64,000 nucleotides of DNA from Paractinoplanes lichenicola (GTDB lineage Bacteria; Actinomycetota; Actinomycetes; Mycobacteriales; Micromonosporaceae): positions 310,001-374,000 of the forward strand of contig NZ_JAENHO010000003.1 of the NCBI RefSeq assembly GCF_016785085.1, written 5' to 3'. Shown in pieces: positions 51,186-62,594 of the stretch. The notes beneath the pieces are model-generated. The model did not search any database. It had not been told where the DNA came from and was given only the letters and a program-made list of their open reading frames with translations. Numbering within the stretch: the stretch's first letter is position 1; each line of letters opens with the position of its first letter. A program made the position numbers and the translations under genes.

Positions 51186-51209
51186 GCCCCACCGGTTACC
51201 CGGTGGGGC
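51186..51209 (-). terminator. Hairpin between galK and the small acidic gene
   Basis: GCCCCACCGG (51186-51195), TTAC, CCGGTGGGGC (51200-51209) is a perfect 10-bp stem 6 bp after the galK stop. It may terminate the galEK transcript, or it may control the small gene, whose ribosome site lies in the stem. Confidence 0.6.
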
Positions 51210-51215
51210 GGCGAC

Positions 51216-52346
51216 CTAAAGCTTCGTGGCGCCCGGCCCCGCTGTGACGGTCCACGCGGTCGGGGCGGTGAAACCCGCTTCCGCGTACGCCTGTTCGACC
51301 GCCGCCGTGACCAGGTCGGCCTTGTCCGCGTCGAGCAGGGTCAGCACGCAGCCGCCGAAGCCGCCCCCGGTCATCCGCGCGCCGTACGCACCTTCGGCGA
51401 GGGCCGTCTCGACGGCCAGGTCGACCTGGGGCACCGTGATCTCGAAGTCGTCCCGCATCGAGGCGTGCGAGGCGGTCAGCAGCGGGCCGATCTCGCGCAC
51501 CTGACCCGCCTTGAGCAGCCGCACCGTCTCGAGCACCCGGTCGTCCTCGGTGACGATGTGCCGCACGCGGCGGCGCATGACCTCGTCGTCCAGGCGGGCC
51601 AGGGCGTCGTCGAGCTCAGCCCCGGTGACGTCGCGCAGCGCGGGCACGCCCAGCAGGCGGGCGGCCTCCTCGCACGACTTGCGGCGGGCGCCGTACTCCC
51701 CGTCGACGTGCTGGTGCGGGGCATTGCTGTTGACGACCAGGATGGCCAGACCCTCGGCGGCCAGGTCGAACGGGATCTGCTCGACCTCGTAGGACCGGCA
51801 GTCGAGGAACAGCGCGTGGCCCTCGCGGCAGCGGATCGATGCTGACTGGTCGAGGATGCCGGTGGGCGCGCCGACGTAGACGTTCTCGGCCCGCTGGGCG
51901 ATCGCCGGGCGCCGCTCGAGCGGCACGTCGAGCCCGCCCAGGTCGATCAGCGCGGTCAGCACCGACGACTCGAGCGCGGCCGACGACGACAGGCCGGAGC
52001 CCAGCGGCACGTCGGAGTCGACGGCGATCCGCGCGCCGGGCACGTCGTGGCCCGCGTCGCGCAGGGCCCAGACGACGCCGGCGACATAGGCCGCCCAGCC
52101 GGTCACCTCGCCCGGCTCGGTGTGGCCGAAACTGATCGCCTCGTCCTGGAACGTCGAGCACACCGTCCACTCCCCGGCGGGGGCCGGGCCGACCGCGGCC
52201 ACCGTGCGCTGCGGCAGCGCGAAGGGCAGCACGAAGCCGTCGTTGTAGTCGGTGTGCTCGCCGATCAGGTTGACCCGGCCGGGCGCGGCCCAGAGCCCGC
52301 TCGGCTCGGTGCCGTATTCCTTGCGGAACGCGTCGCGGGCGTTCAT
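51216..52346 (-). CDS. galK: Galactokinase
   Basis: A protein of 376 aa, GHMP kinase; phosphorylates galactose at C1. Seen are the galactokinase signature GRVNLIGEHTDYNDGFVLP near 24-42, the ATP loop PLGSGLSSSAALE near 120-132, GILDQSAS and the C-terminal GGGFGGCVL. The ATG overlaps the galE stop (ATGA). No galT is in the window. Confidence 0.95.
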   Translation of the reverse strand: MNARDAFRKEYGTEPSGLWAAPGRVNLIGEHTDYNDGFVLPFALPQRTVAAVGPAPAGEWTVCSTFQDEAISFGHTEPGEVTGWAAYVAGVVWALRDAGHDVPGARIAVDSDVPLGSGLSSSAALESSVLTALIDLGGLDVPLERRPAIAQRAENVYVGAPTGILDQSASIRCREGHALFLDCRSYEVEQIPFDLAAEGLAILVVNSNAPHQHVDGEYGARRKSCEEAARLLGVPALRDVTGAELDDALARLDDEVMRRRVRHIVTEDDRVLETVRLLKAGQVREIGPLLTASHASMRDDFEITVPQVDLAVETALAEGAYGARMTGGGFGGCVLTLLDADKADLVTAAVEQAYAEAGFTAPTAWTVTAGPGATKL

Positions 52347-53317
52347 GCGACGTGCGAGCGGTAGAAGGACCAGGCGTCGCCGATCATGGCCTGGAGCGTG
52401 TTCTTCTCGGGCACCCAGCCCAGCTCCTCGCGGGCCCGGGCCGACGACGCGACCAGCGTGGCCGGGTCGCCCTCGCGGCGCGGCGCCAGCTCGACCGGCA
52501 GGTCGACGCCGGTGACCTCGCGGGCCACCTCGACGACCTGCTTGTTGGAGAAGCCGTTGCCGTTGCCGAGGTTGTAGATGCGGTGCTCGCCGGCCGTGGC
52601 CGCGTCGAGCGCGAGCAGGTGGGCCCGGGCCAGATCCTGCACGTGGATGTAGTCGCGCACGCAGGTGCCGTCGGCGGTGGGGTAGTCGTCGCCGAAGATC
52701 TGCAGCTTCTCGCGCTTGCCCGCGGCGACCTGCAGGGTGATCGGGATGAGGTGGGTCTCGGGATCGTGCCGCTCGCCGATCTCGTGCCCGCCGGAGATGT
52801 AGGCTCCCGCGACGTTGAAGTAGCGCAGCGAGACGGCGGCCAGGTTGTGCGCGAACGCCTCGGAGGTGAGCGCGTGGTCGAAGGTCAGCTTGGTGGCGCC
52901 GTACGTGTTGGTCGGCGCCTTGACCGCGTTCTCGGTGATCGGCAGCTCGACCGGGTTGCCGTAGACGGCGGCGGTGGAGGAGAAGATGAACCGCGGGACC
53001 CCGGCGGCGCGCACCGCGTCGAGCAGGGCGAGCGACTTCACCACGTTGTCGTGCCAATACAGCTCGGGCTTGACCATCGACTCGCCGGCCGCGATCAGCC
53101 CGGCGAAGTGCAGCACCGCGTCGAACCCGGAGCCGGGGGTGAGCACCTGGGCGGCGTCGGCGATGTCGGCCTCGACGAAGGTGGCCTCGGGCGCGACCGC
53201 GGCCCGGAAGCCGGTGACCAGGTTGTCGAGGACGGTGACCTCGTGGCCGGCGTCCAGCAGGAGTCGGCTGGTGACGCTGCCGACGTAGCCGGCGCCCCCG
53301 GTGACGAGCAGTTTCAC
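52343..53317 (-). CDS. galE: UDP-glucose 4-epimerase
   Basis: A protein of 324 aa, extended SDR fold. The NAD motif is TGGAGYVGS near 6-14. The catalytic Ser-Tyr-Lys triad includes SSTAAVYGN near 122, and the catalytic Tyr is in TNTYGATK near 145. It interconverts UDP-glucose and UDP-galactose, drawing on the UDP-glucose made by GalU. The GTG start has AAGGGG 9 bases upstream. It forms an operon with galK and is divergent from trpS. Confidence 0.95.
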   Translation of the reverse strand: MKLLVTGGAGYVGSVTSRLLLDAGHEVTVLDNLVTGFRAAVAPEATFVEADIADAAQVLTPGSGFDAVLHFAGLIAAGESMVKPELYWHDNVVKSLALLDAVRAAGVPRFIFSSTAAVYGNPVELPITENAVKAPTNTYGATKLTFDHALTSEAFAHNLAAVSLRYFNVAGAYISGGHEIGERHDPETHLIPITLQVAAGKREKLQIFGDDYPTADGTCVRDYIHVQDLARAHLLALDAATAGEHRIYNLGNGNGFSNKQVVEVAREVTGVDLPVELAPRREGDPATLVASSARAREELGWVPEKNTLQAMIGDAWSFYRSHVA

Positions 53318-53379
53318 GGCGCGCTACCCCTTCGCAGAGTGTTCCTCCGGCAAGCGTAGGCAGTCGCCGGACTACTCAA

Positions 53380-53409
53380 ATACTTCCATCAACTTCGCTC
53401 ATAAGTCAA
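53380..53409 (-). promoter_or_regulatory. Promoter of galEK
   Basis: On the minus strand TTGACT (53409-53404) and AAGTAT (53385-53380) are separated by 18 bp, close to sigma-A consensus. A start near 53373 would give a leader of about 56 nt. The DNA here is AT-rich for this genome. The adjoining 53424-53515 is a GC-rich imperfect repeat of GGCGGGC/GGTGGC words. Confidence 0.65.
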
Positions 53410-53531
53410 CACTTTCAAACATCCGACGTGGGCGGCGGCCGCGGTGGCGGGCGGGCGGCGGGCGCGGTGGCAAGTGGGCGGCGGGCGAGTGGCGGGCACG
53501 GTGGCGGGTGGGTGCCACGCCGGTTCGCTGA

Positions 53532-54584
<1,053 letters not shown>

Positions 54585-54589
54585 CTCCC

Positions 54590-55129
54590 TTGTCCGACCC
54601 CTCCACCACCCGCATAGGCGTCGCGATCGACATCCCCGAGCCCTGGGGTGAGCTGCTGACCCGGCGCCGCGCCGAGGCCGGCGATCCCCAGGCGGCCTAC
54701 ACCCCGGCCCACGTGACGCTGCTCGGCCCGACCGAGGTGCGCACCGACGCCATGCCCCGCATCGAGAAGCACCTCGAGGCGGTGGCCGCGGCCCAGGTGC
54801 CGTTCACCATCCACCTGCGCGGCACGGGCACGTTCCGGCCGGTCACCGAGGTGGTCTTCGTGACCCTGGCCGTCGGGATCAGCGAGTGCGAGCTGCTGGC
54901 CGAGGCGATCGTCAGCACCGACGACGTCAACCGGGGCACCCGGTTCCCCTATCACCCGCATGTGACGGTGGCTCAGGACGTGCCGTCCGAGGCGCTGGAC
55001 GCGGTCTTCGACGACCTGGCCGGCTTCTCGGCGAAGTTCCACGTCCCGGCGTTCACGCTGTTCTCGCACGGCGGCGAGGGCCCCTGGCGCCGCCGCCGGG
55101 ATTACACGCTGGGTGCTCCGGTCAACTGA
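54590..55129 (+). CDS. 2H phosphoesterase / 2'-5' RNA ligase family protein
   Basis: A protein of 179 aa. Two HxT motifs, AHVTLLGP near 42-49 and HPHVTVAQ near 120-127, define the 2H phosphoesterase superfamily (LigT/ThpR and relatives), acting on 2',3'-cyclic or 2'-5' linked nucleotides. The start is TTG at 54590 with CGGAG 10 bases upstream. It begins 5 bp after trpS and is likely co-transcribed, a pairing seen in other actinobacteria. The substrate is unknown. Confidence 0.88.
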   Translation: MSDPSTTRIGVAIDIPEPWGELLTRRRAEAGDPQAAYTPAHVTLLGPTEVRTDAMPRIEKHLEAVAAAQVPFTIHLRGTGTFRPVTEVVFVTLAVGISECELLAEAIVSTDDVNRGTRFPYHPHVTVAQDVPSEALDAVFDDLAGFSAKFHVPAFTLFSHGGEGPWRRRRDYTLGAPVN

Positions 55130-55156
55130 CGACGTGACGTCGGTTACGGTCGGCGC

Positions 55157-56068
55157 GTGAATCCGATCGATCGGGCGTACGACGCGGCCGAGGCCCGCAT
55201 CATGTGGCTCCGGCACCGGTCCCGCTATTTCGATCACCTCAGCCGGGCCGTCGTGCGCTACATCGACGTGCAGGGTGGGCGGCTGGCCGCGGCGATCGCC
55301 TACTACGGGTTCTTCGCGGTGTTCGCGCTGCTGCTGATCGGCTATTCGATCTTCGGCATCCTGCTCAACAACAACGAGGACCTGTTCGACATCGTCCGCG
55401 ACTTCCTCCGCGAGAACCTCCCCTTCCTCGACATCGGGGCGATCCTGGACAGCGGCCGGACGGTCGGCATCGTCGGCATCGTCGGCCTGACCTTCACCGG
55501 CATCGCCTGGGTGGAGGCGATCCGCTCGTCGCAGCGGCTGATCTGGCGGCTCAACGAGCAGCCGGGCTACATCGGCGTGCGGCAGGTGCTCGACCTGATG
55601 GTGCTGCTGGGTGTCCTCACGCTGCTGGCGCTCACCCAGCTCGCCGTCTACGGCCTCGAGCTGCTGCTCGACTGGATGGCCGACGGCATCGTCCAGACCG
55701 TTGTCGAATACGGGCTCCGAATCGCGGTCAACATGCTGCTGGCGGCGGCGCTGCTGGCCGCGGTGCCGAGGCTGCGCATGACCGTGCGGCGGATGGCCCC
55801 ACCGGTGCTTCAGGTTGGCATCGGGCTGATGCTGCTCAACACGGTGGGCAAATCCTTCGTCGATCTGGTGCAGCGCAATCCGGCCTACGGCCTGGTCGGC
55901 TCGGCCGTCGGCGTGCTGGTCTACCTGTACGTCTTCAACCAGTTGCTGCTGTTCGGAGCGGCCTGGGCGGCGACCAGCCCGCACGGCCGGGTCATCGATC
56001 TGTCAGCTGACGATAAAAGTGCTCCCGTGGGGCAAAACACCTGGATTCGGCACACCAGCCCGGAATGA
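55157..56068 (+). CDS. YihY/virulence factor BrkB family membrane protein
   Basis: A protein of 303 aa with about six TMs. It has the YihY pattern RLAAAIAYYGFFAVFALLL near 40-58, NEQPGYIGVRQVLDLMVLLG near 135-154 and the C-terminal YLYVFNQLLLFGAAW. Function is undetermined in the family (once mis-annotated as RNase BN). The GTG start follows the LigT-like stop by 27 bp. Confidence 0.9.
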   Translation: MNPIDRAYDAAEARIMWLRHRSRYFDHLSRAVVRYIDVQGGRLAAAIAYYGFFAVFALLLIGYSIFGILLNNNEDLFDIVRDFLRENLPFLDIGAILDSGRTVGIVGIVGLTFTGIAWVEAIRSSQRLIWRLNEQPGYIGVRQVLDLMVLLGVLTLLALTQLAVYGLELLLDWMADGIVQTVVEYGLRIAVNMLLAAALLAAVPRLRMTVRRMAPPVLQVGIGLMLLNTVGKSFVDLVQRNPAYGLVGSAVGVLVYLYVFNQLLLFGAAWAATSPHGRVIDLSADDKSAPVGQNTWIRHTSPE

Positions 56069-56075
56069 TGGCCCC

Positions 56076-56471
56076 GTGGGCACTCTCGTGACATTGGACC
56101 TGCCGGCCGGCTCGCCGGTGGCCGACCTTCCCTGGGTCATCACGATCGGATCGATCGGCGACGAGGAGGACTGGGAGCCGGTGGTCTGCGGGCCGTACGA
56201 GCGCGCCCACGCCCTCGCGCTGGCCCAGGCCGTGGTGGCCGACGAGGAGTTGATGGCGGTGGTCGAGCCGCTGCTGCCGCGCCCCGACGCCGAGGCCATC
56301 CGCGACGAGATCGAGCTGGCCCGCGCCGCCGTGGAGGCGCCCGCCGACGAGACCGAGGCCGAGTCGGCCGAGGAGTACGAGACCCGGCGCGTGCGCCCGG
56401 GCCGGCCGCCGACCGAGGCCGAGGTGCGCGCGGGCTGGTCGCGCATAGCCGCCCGCCTGACCACGGTCTAG
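56076..56471 (+). CDS. Hypothetical acidic protein
   Basis: A protein of 131 aa, soluble and acidic (VGTLVTLDLPAGSPVADLPW, VVADEELMAVVEPLL, then an Ala/Glu-rich stretch and RPPTEAEVRAGWSRI). GTG at 56076 is preceded by AATGAT with 6 bases between and no ribosome site. It overlaps the convergent TetR gene by 4 bp at the stop codons. No domain is recognised. Confidence 0.65.
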   Translation: MGTLVTLDLPAGSPVADLPWVITIGSIGDEEDWEPVVCGPYERAHALALAQAVVADEELMAVVEPLLPRPDAEAIRDEIELARAAVEAPADETEAESAEEYETRRVRPGRPPTEAEVRAGWSRIAARLTTV

Positions 56472-57061
56472 CGGTTGTAGAGGGTCCGGATGCCGCGCAG
56501 ATAGGTCTCCTTGTCAGGAGTGCCGAGCAGCATGCGCTGCAGGGCGTAGCCGGGGATCAGCGAGTAATACGCGGCGGTGGTCGCGACGACGTCGGTGTCC
56601 GCCGGCAGTTCGCCGCTCTCGACGGCGTGTTCGACGATCACCTGGACGCCGGCCCGCAGGTCGTCGTAGCGCGCGAAGACGATCTTGCGGATGCCCGGGT
56701 CGATCGTGGATTCGCCCCACACCTGCAGGGCGATCGGCAGGAAGCCACCCGGCCCGGCCTGTTCGTCAATGACGTCGACGAGCAACTCCATCGACTCGAA
56801 CAGGGGCAGCCGCCGGTCGGCGATGGCGTCGATGCGGGCGCGGATGCCGCCCACGACGCCCTGGGCGATGGCCGCGATGATCTCGTCCTTGGACTTGAAA
56901 TAGCGGTAGACCGCGCCCACCGAGAGGCCGGCCTCCTTGATCAGATCTTGCATCGACGTGTGGTGCAGCCCCTTGCGCAGGAAGCAGGCACGGGCCGCGA
57001 CGAGGATCTGCTCGCGGCGGGCGGTCAGGTGGTCTTCGGAGACGCGTGGCACGCCCCACAT
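56468..57061 (-). CDS. TetR family regulator
   Basis: A protein of 197 aa. The HTH spans about 10-55 (RREQILVAARACFLRKGLHH, then SMQDLIKEAGLSVGAVYRYF). The ATG at 57061 begins right at the first AACGA/TCGTT operator, implying autorepression. The divergent membrane protein has a second copy of the operator. The C-terminal domain resembles AcrR-type regulators that sense lipophilic compounds. Confidence 0.88.
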   Translation of the reverse strand: MWGVPRVSEDHLTARREQILVAARACFLRKGLHHTSMQDLIKEAGLSVGAVYRYFKSKDEIIAAIAQGVVGGIRARIDAIADRRLPLFESMELLVDVIDEQAGPGGFLPIALQVWGESTIDPGIRKIVFARYDDLRAGVQVIVEHAVESGELPADTDVVATTAAYYSLIPGYALQRMLLGTPDKETYLRGIRTLYNR

Positions 57062-57066
57062 CGTAA

Positions 57067-57083
57067 AACGAACGCTCGTTCTT
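57067..57083. promoter_or_regulatory. TetR-type operator 1
   Basis: AACGAACGCTCGTTCTT contains GAACG facing CGTTC; read on the other strand it is AAGAACGAGCGTTCGTT, which matches operator 2 at all but one position. It lies immediately upstream of the tetR start. Confidence 0.7.
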
Positions 57084-57120
57084 GACGCCGGGCAGTGACT
57101 GGGAACATGCTGAGCCCATA

Positions 57121-57140
57121 AAAGAACGAGCATTCGTTTT
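57121..57140. promoter_or_regulatory. TetR-type operator 2
   Basis: AAAGAACGAGCATTCGTTTT has AACGA and TCGTT arms and is 10 bp ahead of the membrane-protein start, overlapping the region just upstream of its AGGAGA ribosome site. The pairing with operator 1 supports one regulator acting on both divergent genes. Confidence 0.7.
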
Positions 57141-57150
57141 AGGAGAGATC

Positions 57151-58170
57151 ATGCGTCGCTCGCCCGTCACCCTCGGCGTGCTCATCGCGATCGTCGTGGT
57201 GGCCGTCCAGGCCCTGCTGGTCCCGCTCTTCGCCGCCCCGGCGGCCAACATCGCGCCCCGCGATCTGCCCATCGCGGTGGCCGGCCCACCCGCCGACGCC
57301 GGCGCCGCGGGCGGGGCCCCCGGTCCGGGCGCGATCGCCGCTCGCCTCGAGGCCGAGCACCCCGGCGCCTTCGCGGTCACGACCGTCGCCGACGCGGCCG
57401 CGGCCGACGCCGCGATCAAGAACCGGGAGGTCTACGGGGCGATCCTGGTCACCGCGGCCGGGCCCGAGGTGCACGTCGCCTCGGCCGCCTCGCCCACCGT
57501 GTCGGCGCTGCTGACCCAGGCCGCGGCCGGGCTCGGTCCGCAGGTGCCGGTGCGCGACGTCGTGCCGCTCGACGCGAACGACCCCCGCGGCAGCGGGTTC
57601 GCGGGCGGGTTCCTGCCGCTGGCCATCACCAGCCTGCTGGCCGGCGTCCTGATCTTCCTGCTGGTCCGGCGGCGGGCGGCCCGGTTTGCCGCGCTGCTCA
57701 CCTACGGGGTGCTGGCCGGGCTCGCGACGGCCGTCGTGCAGCAGGGCTGGCTCGGCATCCTGCCCGGCGACTACCTGCTGGTCGCGGCCGCGCTGGGTCT
57801 GTTCGCGCTGGCCGTCTCGGCCGCCATGACCGGGCTCGCGGCCCTGCTCGGGCGGGGCGGCCTCGGGCTCGGCGCCGCGGTGATGTTCCTGGTCGGCAAC
57901 GCGCTGGCGGGCATCACGGCCGCCCCCGAGTTGCTGCCGCAGCCGTGGGGCGAGGTCGGGCAGTGGCTGCCGATCGGGGCCGGGGCGTCGCTGGTCCGGT
58001 CGGCCGCCTACTTCGACGGCGCGGGCGCGGCCCAGGCCGTCGCGGTCCTCACCGCGTACGCGGGAACGGGGTTGATCTTGACTCTGATCGGGCGCAGCGG
58101 GCTGGTGTCGAAAGAGGGGCCGGCTGCGCAGCACGCGGAGGCCCGCGAGGAGCTCGTCACCGCGCGCTGA
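57151..58170 (+). CDS. ABC-2-like membrane protein (YhgE/DUF3533-like), TetR-regulated
   Basis: A protein of 339 aa. TM1 at about 8-28 is followed by an extracytoplasmic domain of about 130 aa (PRDLPIAVAGPP, AAIKNREVYGAIL) and five C-terminal TMs (about 170-325). This one-plus-five layout is that of ABC-2 permease-type proteins and SNG1/YhgE-like exporters. No ATPase is adjacent. AGGAGA lies 4 bases before the ATG. Control by the divergent TetR suggests an efflux or membrane-stress role; the substrate is unknown. Confidence 0.78.
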   Translation: MRRSPVTLGVLIAIVVVAVQALLVPLFAAPAANIAPRDLPIAVAGPPADAGAAGGAPGPGAIAARLEAEHPGAFAVTTVADAAAADAAIKNREVYGAILVTAAGPEVHVASAASPTVSALLTQAAAGLGPQVPVRDVVPLDANDPRGSGFAGGFLPLAITSLLAGVLIFLLVRRRAARFAALLTYGVLAGLATAVVQQGWLGILPGDYLLVAAALGLFALAVSAAMTGLAALLGRGGLGLGAAVMFLVGNALAGITAAPELLPQPWGEVGQWLPIGAGASLVRSAAYFDGAGAAQAVAVLTAYAGTGLILTLIGRSGLVSKEGPAAQHAEAREELVTAR

Positions 58171-58182
58171 CATAGTCGGCGC

Positions 58183-58404
58183 ATGGTCATCACGAAGCGG
58201 TGGGCAATCTTCCTGACGGCGGTCGGGGTCTGGACCTGGGTCATCTGGCCCCGGTTCGGCCTGGCCATCTGGCAGGACGACCGCTCGTTCGCCGACGGGC
58301 GGCCGACCTCGTTCCTGCTCGTGCACGCGGTGCTGATCGGGGCCTCGCTGGCCATCGGCACCACGGTCGGCGTCCTCGGCGTAAAAGCCTGGCGGAAAGG
58401 CTGA
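58183..58404 (+). CDS. SCO4848-type small membrane protein
   Basis: A protein of 73 aa with two TMs (about 8-26 and 44-66) joined by RFGLAIWQDDRSFADGRPTS. Small proteins of this form are annotated as the SCO4848 family in actinobacteria. CATAGT lies 6 bases before the ATG and there is no ribosome site, so it is likely leaderless. Function unknown. Confidence 0.78.
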   Translation: MVITKRWAIFLTAVGVWTWVIWPRFGLAIWQDDRSFADGRPTSFLLVHAVLIGASLAIGTTVGVLGVKAWRKG

Positions 58405-58578
58405 CGCCACCGCAAGGTTTCTGGCCGGTTACCACAGGGACCGATGATTTGCCGCACTACCGGATAGAAGCGACGCCGTGAGTGCCGCGCGATTGCGGGC
58501 AGATAACGGTGCGCCAACAGTCCGGTCCAAAGTGCCTCCGACGTTCTGGCCTGCGGCTACGCTCCCGCGGTGAAGACT

Positions 58579-58596
58579 CACCGACAAGTGTCGGTG
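58579..58596. promoter_or_regulatory. 18-bp palindrome upstream of the BMP operon
   Basis: CACCGACA-AG-TGTCGGTG is perfectly symmetric and lies 20 bp before the TTG start of the binding-protein gene. It is either an operator or a leader hairpin just ahead of the GGAAGGAGG ribosome site. The rest of 58405-58578 shows no gene. Confidence 0.55.
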
Positions 58597-58616
58597 TGCG
58601 TTGGAAGGAGGGCGTC

Positions 58617-59717
58617 TTGCGCCCAGTACGTGGGAACCGGATCGTTGCGATTCTCGCGGCAGGTGGGCTGACGCTCGCCGCCGCGGCCTGTAGCGACGCT
58701 CCCGACGAGACCCCCGCCGGCAGTGGTTCGAGCGGCGCCGCCACCGCTGCCTACAAGGCCTGCATGGTCACCGACACCGGTGGCATCGACGACAAGTCCT
58801 TCAACGCCTCCGCCTGGGCCGGGCTGCAGGCGGCCAAGACCGAGGCCGCCGGCGTCGACCCGAAGTACGTCGCGTCGACCGCCGAGGCCGACTACGAGCC
58901 CAACCTGCGCGGCTTCGTGACCCAGAAGTGCAACTTCATCCTGTCGGTCGGCGGCCTGATGAGCGACTCCACCAAGGCGGTCGCGGCGCAGAACACGGCG
59001 CAGCAGTTCGGCATCGTCGACAGCTCGATCCAGGGCGCGGCGAACGTCTACCCGATGCAGTTCGCCACCCAGGAGGCCGCGTTCCTCGCCGGTTACCTGG
59101 CCGCGGGCTACTCCAAGTCGGGCAAGGTGGCCACCTTCGGCGGTCTCAAGATCCCGCCGGTGACCATCTTCATGGACGGCTTCGCCGACGGCGTCGCGCA
59201 GTACAACAAGGTGAAGAGCAAGAACGTCCAGGTGCTCGGCTGGGACAAGGCCGGTCAGAACGGCAGCTTCGCCGAGGACTTCGCCAGCCCGGCCAAGGGC
59301 AAGGCGCTGGCCAGCACGTTCGTCGCCCAGGGGGCCGACGTGATCATGCCGGTGGCCGGCGGCACGGGCCTGGGCGCGGCCGAGGTCGCCAAGGGCTCCA
59401 GCGGCAAGGTCTCGATCGTCTGGGTCGACCAGGACGGCTGCAAGAGCGCGGCGCAGGACTGTGACGTCTTCCTGACCACCGTGGTCAAGAACATCACCGA
59501 CGCGGTGCAGCAGGCGGTCGTGGCCGGTGCCACCAACCAGCCGCTCACTGCCACCCCGGGCTACCTGGGCACGCTGAAGAACAACGGTGTCTCGCTGGCG
59601 CCGTACAACCAGTTCGACAGCAAGATCGACCAGGGTCTGAAGGACGAGGTCGAGAAGCTCAAGGCGGACATCATCGCCGGCACCATCAAGGTCGAGTCGG
59701 CCAGCGCTCCGGCCTGA
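58617..59717 (+). CDS. BMP family nucleoside-binding lipoprotein
   Basis: A protein of 366 aa of the basic membrane protein (BMP/PnrA) family that binds purine or pyrimidine nucleosides outside the membrane. The signal (NRIVAILAAGGLTLAAAAC) ends at a lipid-modified Cys near residue 26. The mature domain has MVTDTGGIDDKSFNASAW near 48-65 and VDQDGCKSA. The TTG start has GGAAGGAGG 5 bases upstream. It heads an operon of ATPase, two permeases and cytidine deaminase. Confidence 0.93.
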   Translation: MRPVRGNRIVAILAAGGLTLAAAACSDAPDETPAGSGSSGAATAAYKACMVTDTGGIDDKSFNASAWAGLQAAKTEAAGVDPKYVASTAEADYEPNLRGFVTQKCNFILSVGGLMSDSTKAVAAQNTAQQFGIVDSSIQGAANVYPMQFATQEAAFLAGYLAAGYSKSGKVATFGGLKIPPVTIFMDGFADGVAQYNKVKSKNVQVLGWDKAGQNGSFAEDFASPAKGKALASTFVAQGADVIMPVAGGTGLGAAEVAKGSSGKVSIVWVDQDGCKSAAQDCDVFLTTVVKNITDAVQQAVVAGATNQPLTATPGYLGTLKNNGVSLAPYNQFDSKIDQGLKDEVEKLKADIIAGTIKVESASAPA

Positions 59718-59738
59718 CGATTCACTAGGTAACATCGG

Positions 59739-59778
59739 CCGCCGCGGGCTGCGAGACTTTTTCGCAGCTCCGCGGCGG
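59739..59778 (+). terminator. Intra-operon hairpin after the BMP gene
   Basis: CCGCCGCGG-GCTGCGA (59739-59754) pairs with TCGCAGC and CCGCGGCGG (59762-59778) with a one-base bulge and a 7-nt loop. It lies 21 bp after the binding-protein stop. It probably attenuates transcription or protects the upstream mRNA, giving more binding protein than ATPase/permease. Confidence 0.65.
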
Positions 59779-59817
59779 TTCCCCTTCAACTGGACAGCCG
59801 AAAGCTAGGAGATTCCG

Positions 59818-61337
<1,520 letters not shown>

Positions 61338-61341
<4 letters not shown>

Positions 61342-62594
61342 CAACCGAAGCCCCGGAAAAGAAGGCGGAGCCCAAGAAGGAAGAGTCGTTCCTCGGCGTC
61401 TTCCTGCACAACCTCTGGTCGGCCAACACCGTCGTCGTGACGATCCTGTCGATCCTGCTGGCGCTGGTCATCGGCGCGGTGCTGATCGTCGTCTCGGACT
61501 CCGACGTGCTCGCCACGTTCTCGTACTTCACCGCCCGGCCCAGCGACGCGCTCACCGCGAGCTGGGATCTGATCAGTCACGCGTACGCCGACCTGTTCAA
61601 GGGCGCGATCTTCGACCCGGCCGCCGTGCAGGCCTGGTTCAGCGGCAGCGGCGACTGGAAGACGGTGTTCAACCCGCTCTCCGAGACGCTCACCTACGCC
61701 GCTCCGCTGGTCTTCACCGGCCTCGCGGTCGCGCTCGCGTTCCGCGGCGGCCTGTTCAACATCGGCGCGCAGGGCCAGGCGGTCATCGGCTGCGTCACCG
61801 CCGGGGTGGCCGGCTTCGCCATCGGGCTGCCGCCCGTTCTGCACCTGATCGTCGCGCTGCTCTTCGGGGTGATCGGCGGCGCGCTCTGGGGCTTCGTGCC
61901 CGGCCTGCTCAAGGCCCGCACCGGCGCCCACGAGGTGATCACCACGATCATGCTCAACTACACGGCGACGCTCTTCCTGGGCTGGCTGATCCTGCAGAGC
62001 GGTGTGCAGGACCCGAACCGCACCGACGCCGTCAGCAAGACCATCGACTCCACCGCCGGCCTGCCCGCCCTGCCCGCACCGCTGCGGGTGCACCTCGGCA
62101 TCGTGCTCGCGGTGCTGGCCACGGCCGGGGTGGCCTGGCTGATCAACCGCTCGTCGTTCGGCTTCGAGCTGCGCGCCGTGGGCGTCAACCCGCCCGCGGC
62201 CAAGACGGCGGGCATGAGCGTGGCCCGCACCTACATCATGCTGATGGTCGTGGCCGGCGGCCTGGCCGGCCTGGGCGGCGCCGTGCAGGTGCTCGGCACC
62301 GCCGACCGGCTGACCGGCCAGGTGGCCGGCAACATCGGCTTCGACGGCCTGCTGGTCGCCCTGCTCGGCCGCAACAAGCCGTGGGGCGTGTTGTTCGCCG
62401 CGATGCTCTACGGCGGCCTGCGCGCCGGCGGCAACCTGATGCAGGTCGACGTGGGCGTCTCGCTCGAGCTCGTCACCGTCCTGCAGGCCCTCATCGTCAT
62501 CTTCATCGCGGCGCCCGCCCTGGTGAAGTCGATCTTCCAGCTCCGCGATGCCCGCACCGCGCGGCTCGGCGCGTCCATGGCGAAGGGTTGGTGA
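61338..62594 (+). CDS. Nucleoside ABC transporter permease 1
   Basis: A protein of 418 aa, BPD_transp_2 family (LivHM/RbsC-like) with about nine TMs. It has FRGGLFNIGAQGQAVIGC near 135-152 and GLGGAVQVLGTADRLTG near 310-326. A charged N-terminal tail (EAPEKKAEPKKEES) precedes TM1. GTG overlaps the ATPase stop. It pairs with permease 2. Confidence 0.93.

Noticed and set aside
57069..57083. LexA/SOS box (GAAC-N4-GTTC)
   Set aside because: The spacer does not fit the actinobacterial SOS consensus and a matching copy with AACGA/TCGTT arms occurs 50 bp away, better explained by the divergent TetR.
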